Below, piece by piece: positions 1 through 6,972 of a stretch of DNA of 10,350 bases. Origin of the DNA: Rickettsiaceae bacterium (lineage in GTDB: Bacteria; Pseudomonadota; Alphaproteobacteria; Rickettsiales; Rickettsiaceae); contig JAOMYS010000029.1 in assembly GCA_028372485.1 (NCBI GenBank), positions 1-10,350 of the forward strand, written 5' to 3'. The position numbers and the translations under genes are program-made. The notes below the pieces were generated by a model that worked only from the letters and a program-made list of their open reading frames with translations, had not been told where the DNA came from and made no database searches. How positions within the stretch are numbered: position 1 is the stretch's first letter; each line of letters starts with the position of its first letter.

Positions 1-262
1 TTAAATCAGGTGAGTACGGAGGTAAAAAGGTTACCTCATAACTCACAGATTCAATTAATTCTTTTGTTCTTTTAACCGATGAAATGACGCATTATCCATA
101 ACAACATATTGACCAGGCTTTAGTTTTTTATCAATGCATACAAGCTTTCCTGTAGAAATATCTTTATTGTTTCTTCGTCTGTTTCCAGATAGGTGAGGTA
201 TTTTTTTTATAGCTATATCCTAGCTTTTTTAGCCAATAGTGAGCTCTTGATGATGTCATACG
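1..262 (-). pseudogene. IS630-family transposase remnant, internally deleted and frameshifted, cut by the window edge
   Basis: Read on the minus strand, three pieces of one IS630-type transposase appear in three frames. From about 259 to 167 comes a helix-turn-helix tail, with motif WLKKLGYSYKKNTSP, ending at a TAA at 166-164. From about 180 to 76 another frame gives a piece of the DDE catalytic domain, with motif KPGQYVVMDNASFH, whose Asp is the usual second acidic residue. From about 74 to 1 a third frame gives ELIESVSYEVTFLPPYSPDL, the typical stretch before the last Glu. Adding one A to the A-run near 75-78 would rejoin the last two frames. About 100 residues normally found between the first two pieces, including the first catalytic Asp, are missing. 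The element is therefore dead. It lies just beyond the stop of the MetE-like gene; inverted terminal repeats were not seen. Family assignment is from remembered motifs. Confidence 0.8.
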
Positions 263-270
263 CCTGCCTA

Positions 271-1446
271 CTACCCATTTCTGATTTCTAATACAGCCTC
301 GTTCATATTTCTGAGTTTTGCATCTACCATTTCGTTTGAGAGTAATCCCAATCCGCAATCCGGTGCAATCATTAATCTCTCAGCTGGGATGTATTGCAAT
401 ACATAATTGATATGATCCTTGATTTCATCTACGGTCTCAATGCGAGACTTGCCGATATCTATCACTCCCAGGATAACAATACTATTTTTAAATTCACGAA
501 ATAGTTCTGAACTGTTTCTTCTATGAGTATCTTCTATTGAGAATGCTTTTATTTTAGAATTATCTAATTTTTTTACTATCTTTAGATATGAATCTTGTTC
601 TGCTTTAGGGAAGTCTTCTTCATCTATACAGGAAGGGTAACCACAGCATAAATGTACTATAGAAATAACATCTTTTGGTATATCTTCAAAACATTTTTCC
701 AGTAGGTCAATGCCATAATCTAAAGCTTTTTCTGGCTTGCGTGCTAACACTGGATCATCTATCTGTATCCATTTGCAACCAGATGCTGCTAATGCTCTTA
801 TTTCTGCGTTGATAGCTTTAGCTATGTCCTCTCCTAATTCTCTATCGTTATCGTAAAAATTGTTTGCTAAAGAATCTATAATAGTCATTGGTCCAGGTAT
901 TGTGACCTTTATAGGATGAGTAGATACGTTTTGAGCATATTGATAATCATTCACCATAATTGGTGTTTTGGGATGGGTGATTTTGCCTGTTATAGTTGGA
1001 AAAAAACCGTGCCAGTTCTTTCTTGCTGTTTTCTTAGCAAGAACGGAAAAATTGATACCTCCTAATTTTCTGCAGAAGTAATATATATAATTTTCTCTTT
1101 TGATTTCGCCGTCAGTCGGGATATCAATACCATATGCAATCTGCTTTTCTATAACATCTTTTATCGCTCTGTCTAAATCTTCATGAAGCTTATTTTCGTT
1201 TGTAGACTCTATGAATTTTTCATAAGCAACACTAGGTGTAAGATCATTAGTATTGTCAAACCAATCAGGCATCACTATATATGAGGGTTTTGGATATGCG
1301 CCCACCGTTGTAGTAAGAAGTAGATTTTTTGGGTTTGTTTTTTCTTCAGATGCTTTAGACAAGTCAATAAAAGACAGAGTCACTATTAGTAAAATAGGTA
1401 AGAAACTAGAAAATACAACGGAAGATGTATATGCTTTATTACTCAT
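271..1446 (-). CDS. MetE C-terminal-domain-only methyltransferase (methionine synthase-like) with N-terminal signal-like segment
   Basis: This is a cobalamin-independent methionine synthase family protein of 391 residues, containing only the C-terminal catalytic (zinc, TIM-barrel) half of the roughly 750-residue MetE. Visible motifs in order are TTTVGAYPKP at the barrel start, DIPTDGEIKREN, PIKVTIPGPMTI, GCKWIQIDDPVLARKP, IVHLCCGYP, AFSIEDTHR and IAPDCGLGLL. The expected zinc ligands are all present: His and Cys of HLC, Glu of FSIED and Cys of PDCG. Single-domain MetE relatives transfer methyl groups to homocysteine or similar thiols from donors other than methyl-tetrahydrofolate polyglutamate; the substrate here is unknown. 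Residues 10-27 are strongly hydrophobic and are followed by SKA-S, a plausible signal peptidase site, so export is possible. ATG at 1446 is preferred because GGGA lies about 8 bases upstream; a GTG at 1458 is the longer option and a TTG at 1362 would skip the hydrophobic part. The gene ends just before the transposase remnant. Confidence 0.85.
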   Translation of the reverse strand: MSNKAYTSSVVFSSFLPILLIVTLSFIDLSKASEEKTNPKNLLLTTTVGAYPKPSYIVMPDWFDNTNDLTPSVAYEKFIESTNENKLHEDLDRAIKDVIEKQIAYGIDIPTDGEIKRENYIYYFCRKLGGINFSVLAKKTARKNWHGFFPTITGKITHPKTPIMVNDYQYAQNVSTHPIKVTIPGPMTIIDSLANNFYDNDRELGEDIAKAINAEIRALAASGCKWIQIDDPVLARKPEKALDYGIDLLEKCFEDIPKDVISIVHLCCGYPSCIDEEDFPKAEQDSYLKIVKKLDNSKIKAFSIEDTHRRNSSELFREFKNSIVILGVIDIGKSRIETVDEIKDHINYVLQYIPAERLMIAPDCGLGLLSNEMVDAKLRNMNEAVLEIRNG

Positions 1447-1559
1447 TAATTTTCCCACGGTAAACCTTTATCAATGTTTTATGATCAAAGGGATTTTGCA
1501 TCTAATTCTTGTAAGCGCAAGTGTTTATAGGATGAGTGCTGTTAACAGGAGTTGTTTTA

Positions 1560-1591
1560 CTTGTACCTGTAGTTAAAGTACAAGAATTATA
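1560..1591 (-). promoter_or_regulatory. Candidate -10 box followed by an inverted repeat, upstream of the MetE-like gene
   Basis: On the minus strand a perfect TATAAT lies at 1591-1586. It is followed at once by CTTGTAC (1584-1578), an 11-base spacer and GTACAAG (1566-1560), a 7-bp perfect inverted repeat across the expected transcription start. No good -35 box was found at 16-18 bases spacing. The layout suggests an operator or a hairpin at the 5' end of a leader of about 130 bases before the ATG at 1446. The remaining gap to 1711 shows nothing else that I can support. Confidence 0.35.
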
Positions 1592-1711
1592 GTGCATTTA
1601 CTAATGTGCATCTCTTATACAGCTTGAAAGGTTGGCATAAATTTGGTTGAGGTTTTGATTTATTCTTGCGTAAGAGTTGTAACTAAATCTATACTTATTG
1701 GGTAATGTTGG

Positions 1712-2464
1712 TTATTTAACAATTATTCTTTGCAAACTATATTGTGCATCAAAGCTATTGCCAAATATTTTAGATGCAGGAGTGATGATCTTGGGGCTTT
1801 CTAGCCCTTTCCGTATAGATTCTAATATCATGTAAAGTACATTATAGGGATTAGCATTTGCTGAAGGCAACCTATGCTCTAAGCGCTTTGGCTCAGAGTC
1901 TGGGATTCTAATTGCAGCCGTTCTGTTATTACCTCCATAACAGATATGAGTTGGTGCCATGAAGTTGCTATCAAGTCTTTTATAATCTTTAGGACTTGGT
2001 AGAAAATAATCTAAACTAGAGGTCATATAGTGGCATAATATTTCTGCATATTTTTCAATATCATTATTTTTATCTTCGAGAAAATTTAAATGTATATGCA
2101 TACTACTTCCGTAATCGTCAGAAAATGGTTTTGAACTAAAGTCAGCAATAGCGCCTAATTCTTCTGTATGTAGGGTGATATCTTCTCTAATCTTTTTTAT
2201 TTTTTCTGCATATTCTTGGATATTACATGAAGGTTTTATATTTATTTCATATTGATTTTCACCTCTTTCTTTCTTGATTTCGCAATTAATCCTTTGCTCA
2301 AGTAGATTGAGTTTAATATCTCCATGAATATAAAATTCAAGCTCAGCCCCAATACAAGGTGAGAGATTAAATTCTGATTTAAATTGATCTTGTAGCCTAG
2401 CCAAGATATTATCTGGTAACTTTATATAATTAACATGTTTAAATATCATGCAGCTAGAACTCAT
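1712..2464 (-). CDS. Compact glutamine synthetase-like protein (catalytic domain only)
   Basis: The 250-residue product matches the catalytic domain of the glutamine synthetase family, whose members join ammonia or an amine to glutamate with ATP. Signature pieces are GAELEFY (39-45), ENQYEI (69-74), FSSKPF then GSSMHIHLN (109-127), LPSPKDYKRL (155-164), NRTAAIRIPDSEPKRLEHR (180-198) and NPYNVLY. Usual family members have 430-470 residues. Here the N-terminal beta-grasp domain, which supplies part of the active site from the neighbouring subunit, is absent, and the gap between the first two metal-binding motifs is only about 25 residues. Metal and glutamate positions look kept, so it may be an active unusual ligase, a regulator, or a decayed but still open gene. 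ATGs at 2464 and 2449 are both possible; neither has a clear ribosome binding site. Its 5' end overlaps the divergent pgeF. Confidence 0.75.
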   Translation of the reverse strand: MSSSCMIFKHVNYIKLPDNILARLQDQFKSEFNLSPCIGAELEFYIHGDIKLNLLEQRINCEIKKERGENQYEINIKPSCNIQEYAEKIKKIREDITLHTEELGAIADFSSKPFSDDYGSSMHIHLNFLEDKNNDIEKYAEILCHYMTSSLDYFLPSPKDYKRLDSNFMAPTHICYGGNNRTAAIRIPDSEPKRLEHRLPSANANPYNVLYMILESIRKGLESPKIITPASKIFGNSFDAQYSLQRIIVK

Positions 2465-3194
2465 TAAGAATAAAGTTTATTATAAAATTTTTGACAAGGG
2501 ATATAAAGCTTCTACTGGTGTTTATAGCAAATATAAACATCAGAATGATGCATCAAAGCTTTGTGAGGTATCAGAGAATATAAAAAATATAAAATCTGAT
2601 TATAATGCAGAGGACATAGTAATATTAAAACAAGTTCATGGAAATGAAGTGATTGACACAGATATTACAGATTGCTCTAATTATCCAGAGGCAGACGGAT
2701 CTATTACCACTAGCAAAAACGTTATATTATCTGTCTTAACAGCAGATTGCGTGCCTGTACTTTTTTCAAGCAGTGATGGAGACATAATCGGAGCAGCGCA
2801 TTGCGGATGGCGGAGTGCAAAAGCTAATATCATATCAAATGTGAATAATATGATGGAAGCAAAAGGAGCAAAAGATATAAAGGCAATTATCGGTCCTTCA
2901 ATTCAGCAAGCATCTTATGAAGTTGATAGTGGTTTTTACAATGACTTTATTGAAGATGATAATTCCTATAAAGACTTATTCATCGCTTCAAAAAATACAA
3001 ATAGGTACATGTTTGATATTAGCGGTTATGTTCAAAGGAAGATAGAAAAGGAAAATATAGAGCTCGTTCATCACATCAAAGACGATACATATGCTATGAA
3101 TGAGAAGTATCCAAGCTGTAGAAGAAGTTTTCATAAAGGAGGTACGCATTCTCAAAGTATATTGTCTACAATAATGATCAGGAGTGATGTATAG
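2448..3194 (+). CDS. pgeF: PgeF/YfiH family protein (peptidoglycan editing factor, purine nucleoside phosphorylase-type laccase-domain protein)
   Basis: The 248-residue product is a full-length member of the YfiH/PgeF (Cu-oxidase_4) family. Known members cleave or deaminate purine nucleosides with a zinc site and, in E. coli, prevent misincorporated residues in peptidoglycan precursors. The three expected zinc ligands are visible: His64 in KQVHGNEV, Cys101 in LTADCVPV and His118 in GAAHCGWRSAK. Further family landmarks are AIIGPSIQQASYEV and the C-terminal SCRRSFHKGG. The start at 2448 is the only ATG ahead of the conserved part; an in-frame TAA at 2427 blocks extension. No Shine-Dalgarno is seen. 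Its promoter must lie inside the divergent glutamine-synthetase-like gene. The end overlaps the start of ccmC by 8 bases, which suggests coupled translation. Confidence 0.88.
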   Translation: MQLELIKNKVYYKIFDKGYKASTGVYSKYKHQNDASKLCEVSENIKNIKSDYNAEDIVILKQVHGNEVIDTDITDCSNYPEADGSITTSKNVILSVLTADCVPVLFSSSDGDIIGAAHCGWRSAKANIISNVNNMMEAKGAKDIKAIIGPSIQQASYEVDSGFYNDFIEDDNSYKDLFIASKNTNRYMFDISGYVQRKIEKENIELVHHIKDDTYAMNEKYPSCRRSFHKGGTHSQSILSTIMIRSDV

Positions 3195-3882
3195 ATTTTT
3201 AACTCCGGTATTCTTTCTGAAGATAGAAAAATTCTTAGTGCCAATTTTATTATTTGCAACTCCTTCTATGTTTTGCATAGGAATTTATTATGCCTTTTTT
3301 AACTCTCCCCCAGACTATCAGCAAGGAGAAATGGTGCGCATCATGTATATACATGTTCCATCTGCTTGGATGAGTCTTGGAGTATATAGCTTCATGAGTG
3401 TCTGCAGCTTTTTTGCGATAATATGGAGAACAAGAATGTCATATATTTTAGCTATAGCATCAGCACCCATTGGAGCTATATTTGCGCTCATTACTTTAGT
3501 TACGGGCTCTATTTGGGGTAAACCCATATGGGGTGCATGGTGGGTATGGGATGCAAGACTTACATCTATGTTAGTTCTGTTTTTGCTATATATCAGTTAT
3601 ATCTCTATCATTAATAGTGGATCTAACATATTGCGAGCAGAAAAACCTGCTTCTGTAATGTGTTTAATAGGCTTTATCAATATTCCAATAGTAAAATTTT
3701 CTGTAGATATCTGGTATAGTTTGCACCAACCAGCAAGCGTCATTAGGTTAGGTGGCTCTGCTATACATAACTCAATGATGATGCCTTTGATGATAATGTT
3801 TGTAAGCTTCATCATGTATTTTATACTTGCTACCTTAATGAGAGTTAGAGTAATTCTCAGCCAACTTAAACAGGATGTATAA
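3187..3882 (+). CDS. ccmC: Cytochrome c maturation protein CcmC (heme-handling inner membrane protein)
   Basis: CcmC presents heme to the chaperone CcmE at the periplasmic face of the inner membrane during cytochrome c assembly. The 231-residue protein has six hydrophobic segments and the tryptophan-rich heme signature WGAWWVWDARLTS at 115-127. The two expected axial histidines are present: His56 in YIHVPSAWM and His180 in YSLHQPAS. Length fits the family (about 230-250). ATG at 3187 is chosen; a GTG directly before it at 3184 is equally open. An AGGAG at 3180-3184 is too close to act normally, so translation may depend on coupling to pgeF, whose stop lies at 3192-3194. No other Ccm genes are in the window. 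fdxA follows after 8 bases. Confidence 0.93.
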   Translation: MYRFLTPVFFLKIEKFLVPILLFATPSMFCIGIYYAFFNSPPDYQQGEMVRIMYIHVPSAWMSLGVYSFMSVCSFFAIIWRTRMSYILAIASAPIGAIFALITLVTGSIWGKPIWGAWWVWDARLTSMLVLFLLYISYISIINSGSNILRAEKPASVMCLIGFINIPIVKFSVDIWYSLHQPASVIRLGGSAIHNSMMMPLMIMFVSFIMYFILATLMRVRVILSQLKQDV

Positions 3883-3890
3883 CTCCAGCT

Positions 3891-4211
3891 ATGACTTACG
3901 TTGTTACAGATGAATGTGTTAAATGCAAATATACTGATTGCGTAGAAGTATGCCCAGTTGATTGTTTCTATGAAGATGAATTGATGCTGGCAATCAACCC
4001 AGACGAGTGTATTGATTGTGGAGTTTGTGTACCTGAATGCCCCATTGATGCAATAAAAGAAGAATCACCTGATCTTATAAAATGGCTTGAGATCAATAAA
4101 GAAATTTCAGATAAGGGGAATAACATTACTGTTATAAAAGACCCACTGCCAGATGCAGATAAATATAAAAATGAGAAGAACAAGTATAAAAAATATGTTA
4201 AAATAGTCTGA
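3891..4211 (+). CDS. fdxA: 7Fe ferredoxin FdxA ([3Fe-4S][4Fe-4S])
   Basis: This is a small soluble electron carrier of 106 residues, a normal size for the Azotobacter FdI-like FdxA family. The cysteine layout matches exactly: Cys9, Cys17 and Cys50 would hold the [3Fe-4S] cluster, and Cys21, Cys40, Cys43 and Cys46 the [4Fe-4S] cluster; Cys12 and Cys25 match the extra free cysteines of this family. Motifs are CVKCKYTDCVEVCPVDCFYE and CIDCGVCVPECPIDAI. A lysine-rich tail follows. The gene lies 8 bases behind ccmC with no terminator between, so the two are probably co-transcribed. A perfect 11-bp inverted repeat encloses its stop codon. Its redox partner cannot be told from the window. Confidence 0.95.
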   Translation: MTYVVTDECVKCKYTDCVEVCPVDCFYEDELMLAINPDECIDCGVCVPECPIDAIKEESPDLIKWLEINKEISDKGNNITVIKDPLPDADKYKNEKNKYKKYVKIV

Positions 4212-4231
4212 GATACAAACCTATTTTAACA
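4196..4231. repeat. 11-bp perfect inverted repeat around the fdxA stop codon
   Basis: TGTTAAAATAG at 4196-4206 and CTATTTTAACA at 4221-4231 are exact reverse complements, separated by 14 bases that contain the fdxA TGA. The stem is AT-rich and has no T-run on the plus-strand side, so a standard terminator is not convincing. It could be an mRNA 3'-end stabiliser, a weak bidirectional terminator or a protein-binding palindrome. Confidence 0.6.
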
Positions 4232-4242
4232 AGACGTTGCCT

Positions 4243-5019
4243 ATGTTTAAAGACTGCATTTATTATCTTTGTTCGTGTTTTTGTTCATGTTTTGATGATT
4301 CTGAATTTGAGAAATCCAAAAATAAGATCATCGATTTAGTCAATACAGAACAATATAATAAGGCTTTAAGTCTGATTTTAAGTCAACCACATTACTCAAA
4401 AGAGCCTGAATTTATATATTTTAAAATTTACTCATTAAACCGTCTAGAAAAATATGAGGAAGCATTATTATATGCAGAGGAAGAAATAGAAAAAAATCCT
4501 AATAATTTTAATGCACTGAAAGAAAAAGCATTTGCAATACGCATGTCAGAAGATCATAAAAGATATTAAAAAGCATTAGAATGTATTAATAAAACGCTTA
4601 AAAAGCACCCAAACAATATCTTTGCTATCAAAATGAAAATGAATATCTTGATTGGTTTGGAAAGATATGAAGAAGGTGAAAAATTTGGGCAAAGAATGGC
4701 AAGGAAGCACTCAGAAAATGAGGATATTGTAGCATTGAATAAAATGATACAAAATAAGGGGACTTCTTCAGTTCATCATGAAAATAATCATCAGATGCAA
4801 CCTTTTCCGGAACCAGAAAAATGTCTTGATTATAATAACAATACTAATGAATCTATCGATTTCAGTGTTAGAAGCGATGCTAAAAAAACACCGAGAATTT
4901 TTATATCTCCTTTAAATACCAAAATTCATCCATGTGATATTAGTTTTATTAATAAACATCCTGTTATACTAGGAGGAGATAATAACCCTGAAGAATTTGG
5001 AAAGATGGAAGGAATTTGA
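4243..5019 (+). pseudogene. TPR-repeat protein gene interrupted by an in-frame TAA
   Basis: One reading frame runs from ATG 4243 to TGA 5017-5019, broken only by TAA at 4567-4569. The first part gives 108 residues with a cysteine-rich start (YYLCSCFCSCFDD) and tetratricopeptide repeats, for example LNRLEKYEEALLYAEEEIEK. The frame stays open after the stop and directly continues the third repeat (KALECINKTLKKHPNN) and a fourth (ILIGLERYEEGEKFG). It then has a polar tail of about 85 residues with no recognised domain. The stop sits where other repeats have Glu (KYEEAL, RYEEGE), so a single GAA to TAA change explains it. TPR proteins act as scaffolds and in intracellular bacteria are often secreted effectors; function here is unknown. 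A TTG at 4237 is a longer start option. A truncated 108-residue protein, or a second product from ATG 4633, remains possible. Confidence 0.75.
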
Positions 5020-5082
5020 TATTTATATCCATTTGTGATAGAAACTTCTTCCTTAGAGCGTAAAAAATTCTCAAATAAAATT

Positions 5083-5655
5083 ATGCAAAAACCAAGTAGG
5101 AAAGAAGCAGAAAATGCTGTAAAGCTATTACTTAGTTACATTGGTGAAGATACCAGTAGAGAGGGGTTGATTGATACACCTTCAAGAGTAGTAAAATCAT
5201 ATAGTGAAGTTTTCTCTGGTTATAACGCTAAAATTGAAGAAATTCTTGATAAGAAATTCTATGATATAGAAGAATATCATGATATTGTTCTGCTGCGTGG
5301 TATAAAATTTACTTCGCTATGCGAACACCATATGCTACCCTTTTCTGGAACAGTAGATATAGCATATATACCAGATGGGGTGATTATTGGTGTTAGTAAG
5401 CTTGCAAGGTTAGTAGATGCATTTGCAAAACGTTTACAGGTGCAAGAGAAAATGACATCCTCCATTGCAAACTCTTTACAAGAACATTTAAAACCTCAAG
5501 GGGTAGCGATTAGAGTATCTGCAACGCACAGCTGTATGAGTATGAGGGGTGTGTTAAAAACAGATAGTGTTATGGAAACCACTCATTTTACTGGCATTTA
5601 TAATAATGAACAGAAAAAGCGTAAGGAGTTTTTGGAAATGCTTAGGTGTAAATAG
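5083..5655 (+). CDS. folE: GTP cyclohydrolase I
   Basis: FolE converts GTP to 7,8-dihydroneopterin triphosphate, the first step of folate (and queuosine-type) pterin synthesis, as a cytosolic homodecamer with zinc. From ATG 5083 the protein has 190 residues, typical for the family. It begins with the usual helix (PSRKEAENAVKLLLSYIGED, then REGLIDTPSRV). Zinc ligands Cys80 and His83 in LCEHHMLPF and Cys151 in HSCMSMRGV are all present, as is the substrate region KLARLVDAFAKRLQVQEKMT. GTG at 5035 would add 16 residues; it has no better ribosome binding site, and the shorter start fits the family start as I remember it. proS follows after 15 bases. Confidence 0.93.
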   Translation: MQKPSRKEAENAVKLLLSYIGEDTSREGLIDTPSRVVKSYSEVFSGYNAKIEEILDKKFYDIEEYHDIVLLRGIKFTSLCEHHMLPFSGTVDIAYIPDGVIIGVSKLARLVDAFAKRLQVQEKMTSSIANSLQEHLKPQGVAIRVSATHSCMSMRGVLKTDSVMETTHFTGIYNNEQKKRKEFLEMLRCK

Positions 5656-5670
5656 GGATTAATTTTTATT

Positions 5671-6972
5671 ATGTTATTATCAAAATATTTTTTACCAGTA
5701 TTAAAAGAAAAACCTGTAGAAGCTCAAGTAGTATCTCACTCGCTTATGCTTAAAAGCGGTATGATGCGTCAAAATTCTGCAGGTATTTATAATTGGCTTC
5801 CACTAGGCCTTAAAGTACTGAGGAATGTTGAAAATATTGTAAGATTCAATATGGATGCGTCTGGTTTTGTTGAGATATTAATGCCATGTGTTCAAAGTGG
5901 AGAATTATGGCGTGAATCTGGGCGTTTTGACGTATACGGAAAGGAAATGTTGAGATTTCAGGATCGTCACGGTCATGATTTGCTATTTGGTCCTACGAAT
6001 GAGGAAATTATTACCGATATTGCAAGACACTCTCTTCAATCTTATCGTGACCTGCCAAAGGTATTATATCAAATTCAGTGGAAGTTCCGAGATGAAATAA
6101 GACCACGTTTTGGTGTTATGCGTGGGAGGGAGTTCTTAATGAAAGATGCATACTCACTAGATATTGATCATGAATCTGCCGTAAAGACATATAATCAAGT
6201 ATTTGCAGCCTATATGGCAACATTTAATGATTTAGATTTGAGCGTTATACCTCTTGAGGCTGATACTGGTGAAATAGGAGGTGATTTAAGTCATGAATTT
6301 CATGTACTTGCAGATACTGGGGAAAGTACACTGTATTATGATAAGAAATTTGACTTAGTTGGCGATACTTTGATGCATGATATAGAGCATATTAAATCTT
6401 TATATGCTGCAACTGATGAAAAGCATGACCCTAAGAATTGCCCTATTAGTGAGGCTGAATTATCAGTAAGAAAAGGAATAGAAGTTGGTCATATATTTAA
6501 TTTTGCTGACAAATATTCAAAGCCTATGAATGCCATGGTCAATGATAATAAAGGTCAAAGAGTGCCAATACATATGGGTTCTTATGGAATTGGTATATCT
6601 AGGCTTGTTGCTGCTCTTATTGAAGTGAGTCATGATGATAAAGGGATTATTTGGCCAATAAAGGTTGCACCTTTTAAGGTATCTGTAATTAACCTCAATA
6701 TGAAAGACGAAAACACACATATGCTTGCAGATGGTATCTATAACAAGCTTAAAGCAAAAAATATTGATGTTTTATATGATGATACTGACGAACGTGTGGG
6801 AGTGAAATTTGCAACTCATGATTTGATAGGTTCTCCTTGGCAGATTATAGTTGGTTCAAAAAAAGCAAAGCTTGGTCTTGTAGAACTAAAGCACAGAGCT
6901 TCAGCTGAAGTAGAAGATGTCTTGCCAGATGATGCTATAACGAAAGTAATTAATAGTATAAATGTTAAGTAA
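5671..6972 (+). CDS. proS: Prolyl-tRNA synthetase, short alphaproteobacterial type
   Basis: This class II synthetase attaches proline to tRNA-Pro. The product has 433 residues. Motif 2 is seen as FRDEIRPRFGVMRGREFLMK (139-158), followed by DAYSLD; LLFGPTNEE is at 104-112 and motif 3 is MGSYGIGISRLVAAL at 302-316. The anticodon-binding domain fills roughly 330-433. Bacterial enzymes of about 570 residues carry an editing insertion between motifs 2 and 3; here that part is absent, as is normal for many Alphaproteobacteria, so Ala-tRNA-Pro must be cleared by a free-standing editing protein if at all. A GGGA lies 11 bases before the ATG, a long spacing. The last 11 bases overlap the following permease gene. 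Confidence 0.96.
   Translation: MLLSKYFLPVLKEKPVEAQVVSHSLMLKSGMMRQNSAGIYNWLPLGLKVLRNVENIVRFNMDASGFVEILMPCVQSGELWRESGRFDVYGKEMLRFQDRHGHDLLFGPTNEEIITDIARHSLQSYRDLPKVLYQIQWKFRDEIRPRFGVMRGREFLMKDAYSLDIDHESAVKTYNQVFAAYMATFNDLDLSVIPLEADTGEIGGDLSHEFHVLADTGESTLYYDKKFDLVGDTLMHDIEHIKSLYAATDEKHDPKNCPISEAELSVRKGIEVGHIFNFADKYSKPMNAMVNDNKGQRVPIHMGSYGIGISRLVAALIEVSHDDKGIIWPIKVAPFKVSVINLNMKDENTHMLADGIYNKLKAKNIDVLYDDTDERVGVKFATHDLIGSPWQIIVGSKKAKLGLVELKHRASAEVEDVLPDDAITKVINSINVK

Noticed and set aside
164..358. Minus-strand 64-codon open frame as an independent gene
   Set aside because: Its second half is the transposase remnant, and its first half merely reads the MetE-like gene in another frame.
1447..1711. 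SAM or other sulphur-related riboswitch, or small RNA gene, upstream of the MetE-like gene
   Set aside because: Apart from the 7-bp inverted repeat, no conserved riboswitch core or tRNA-like fold could be recognised by eye.
2988..3278. Minus-strand open frame of 96 codons opposite pgeF/ccmC
   Set aside because: It spans two well-supported plus-strand genes and shows no recognisable motif.
4243..4300. Lipoprotein signal in the cysteine-rich start of the TPR gene
   Set aside because: There is no lysine-rich start followed by a long enough hydrophobic core, and residues before the cysteines do not fit the lipobox.
5671..6972. ProS being truncated
   Set aside because: About 430 residues without the editing insertion is the normal form in many Alphaproteobacteria, and both ends and all class II motifs are present.
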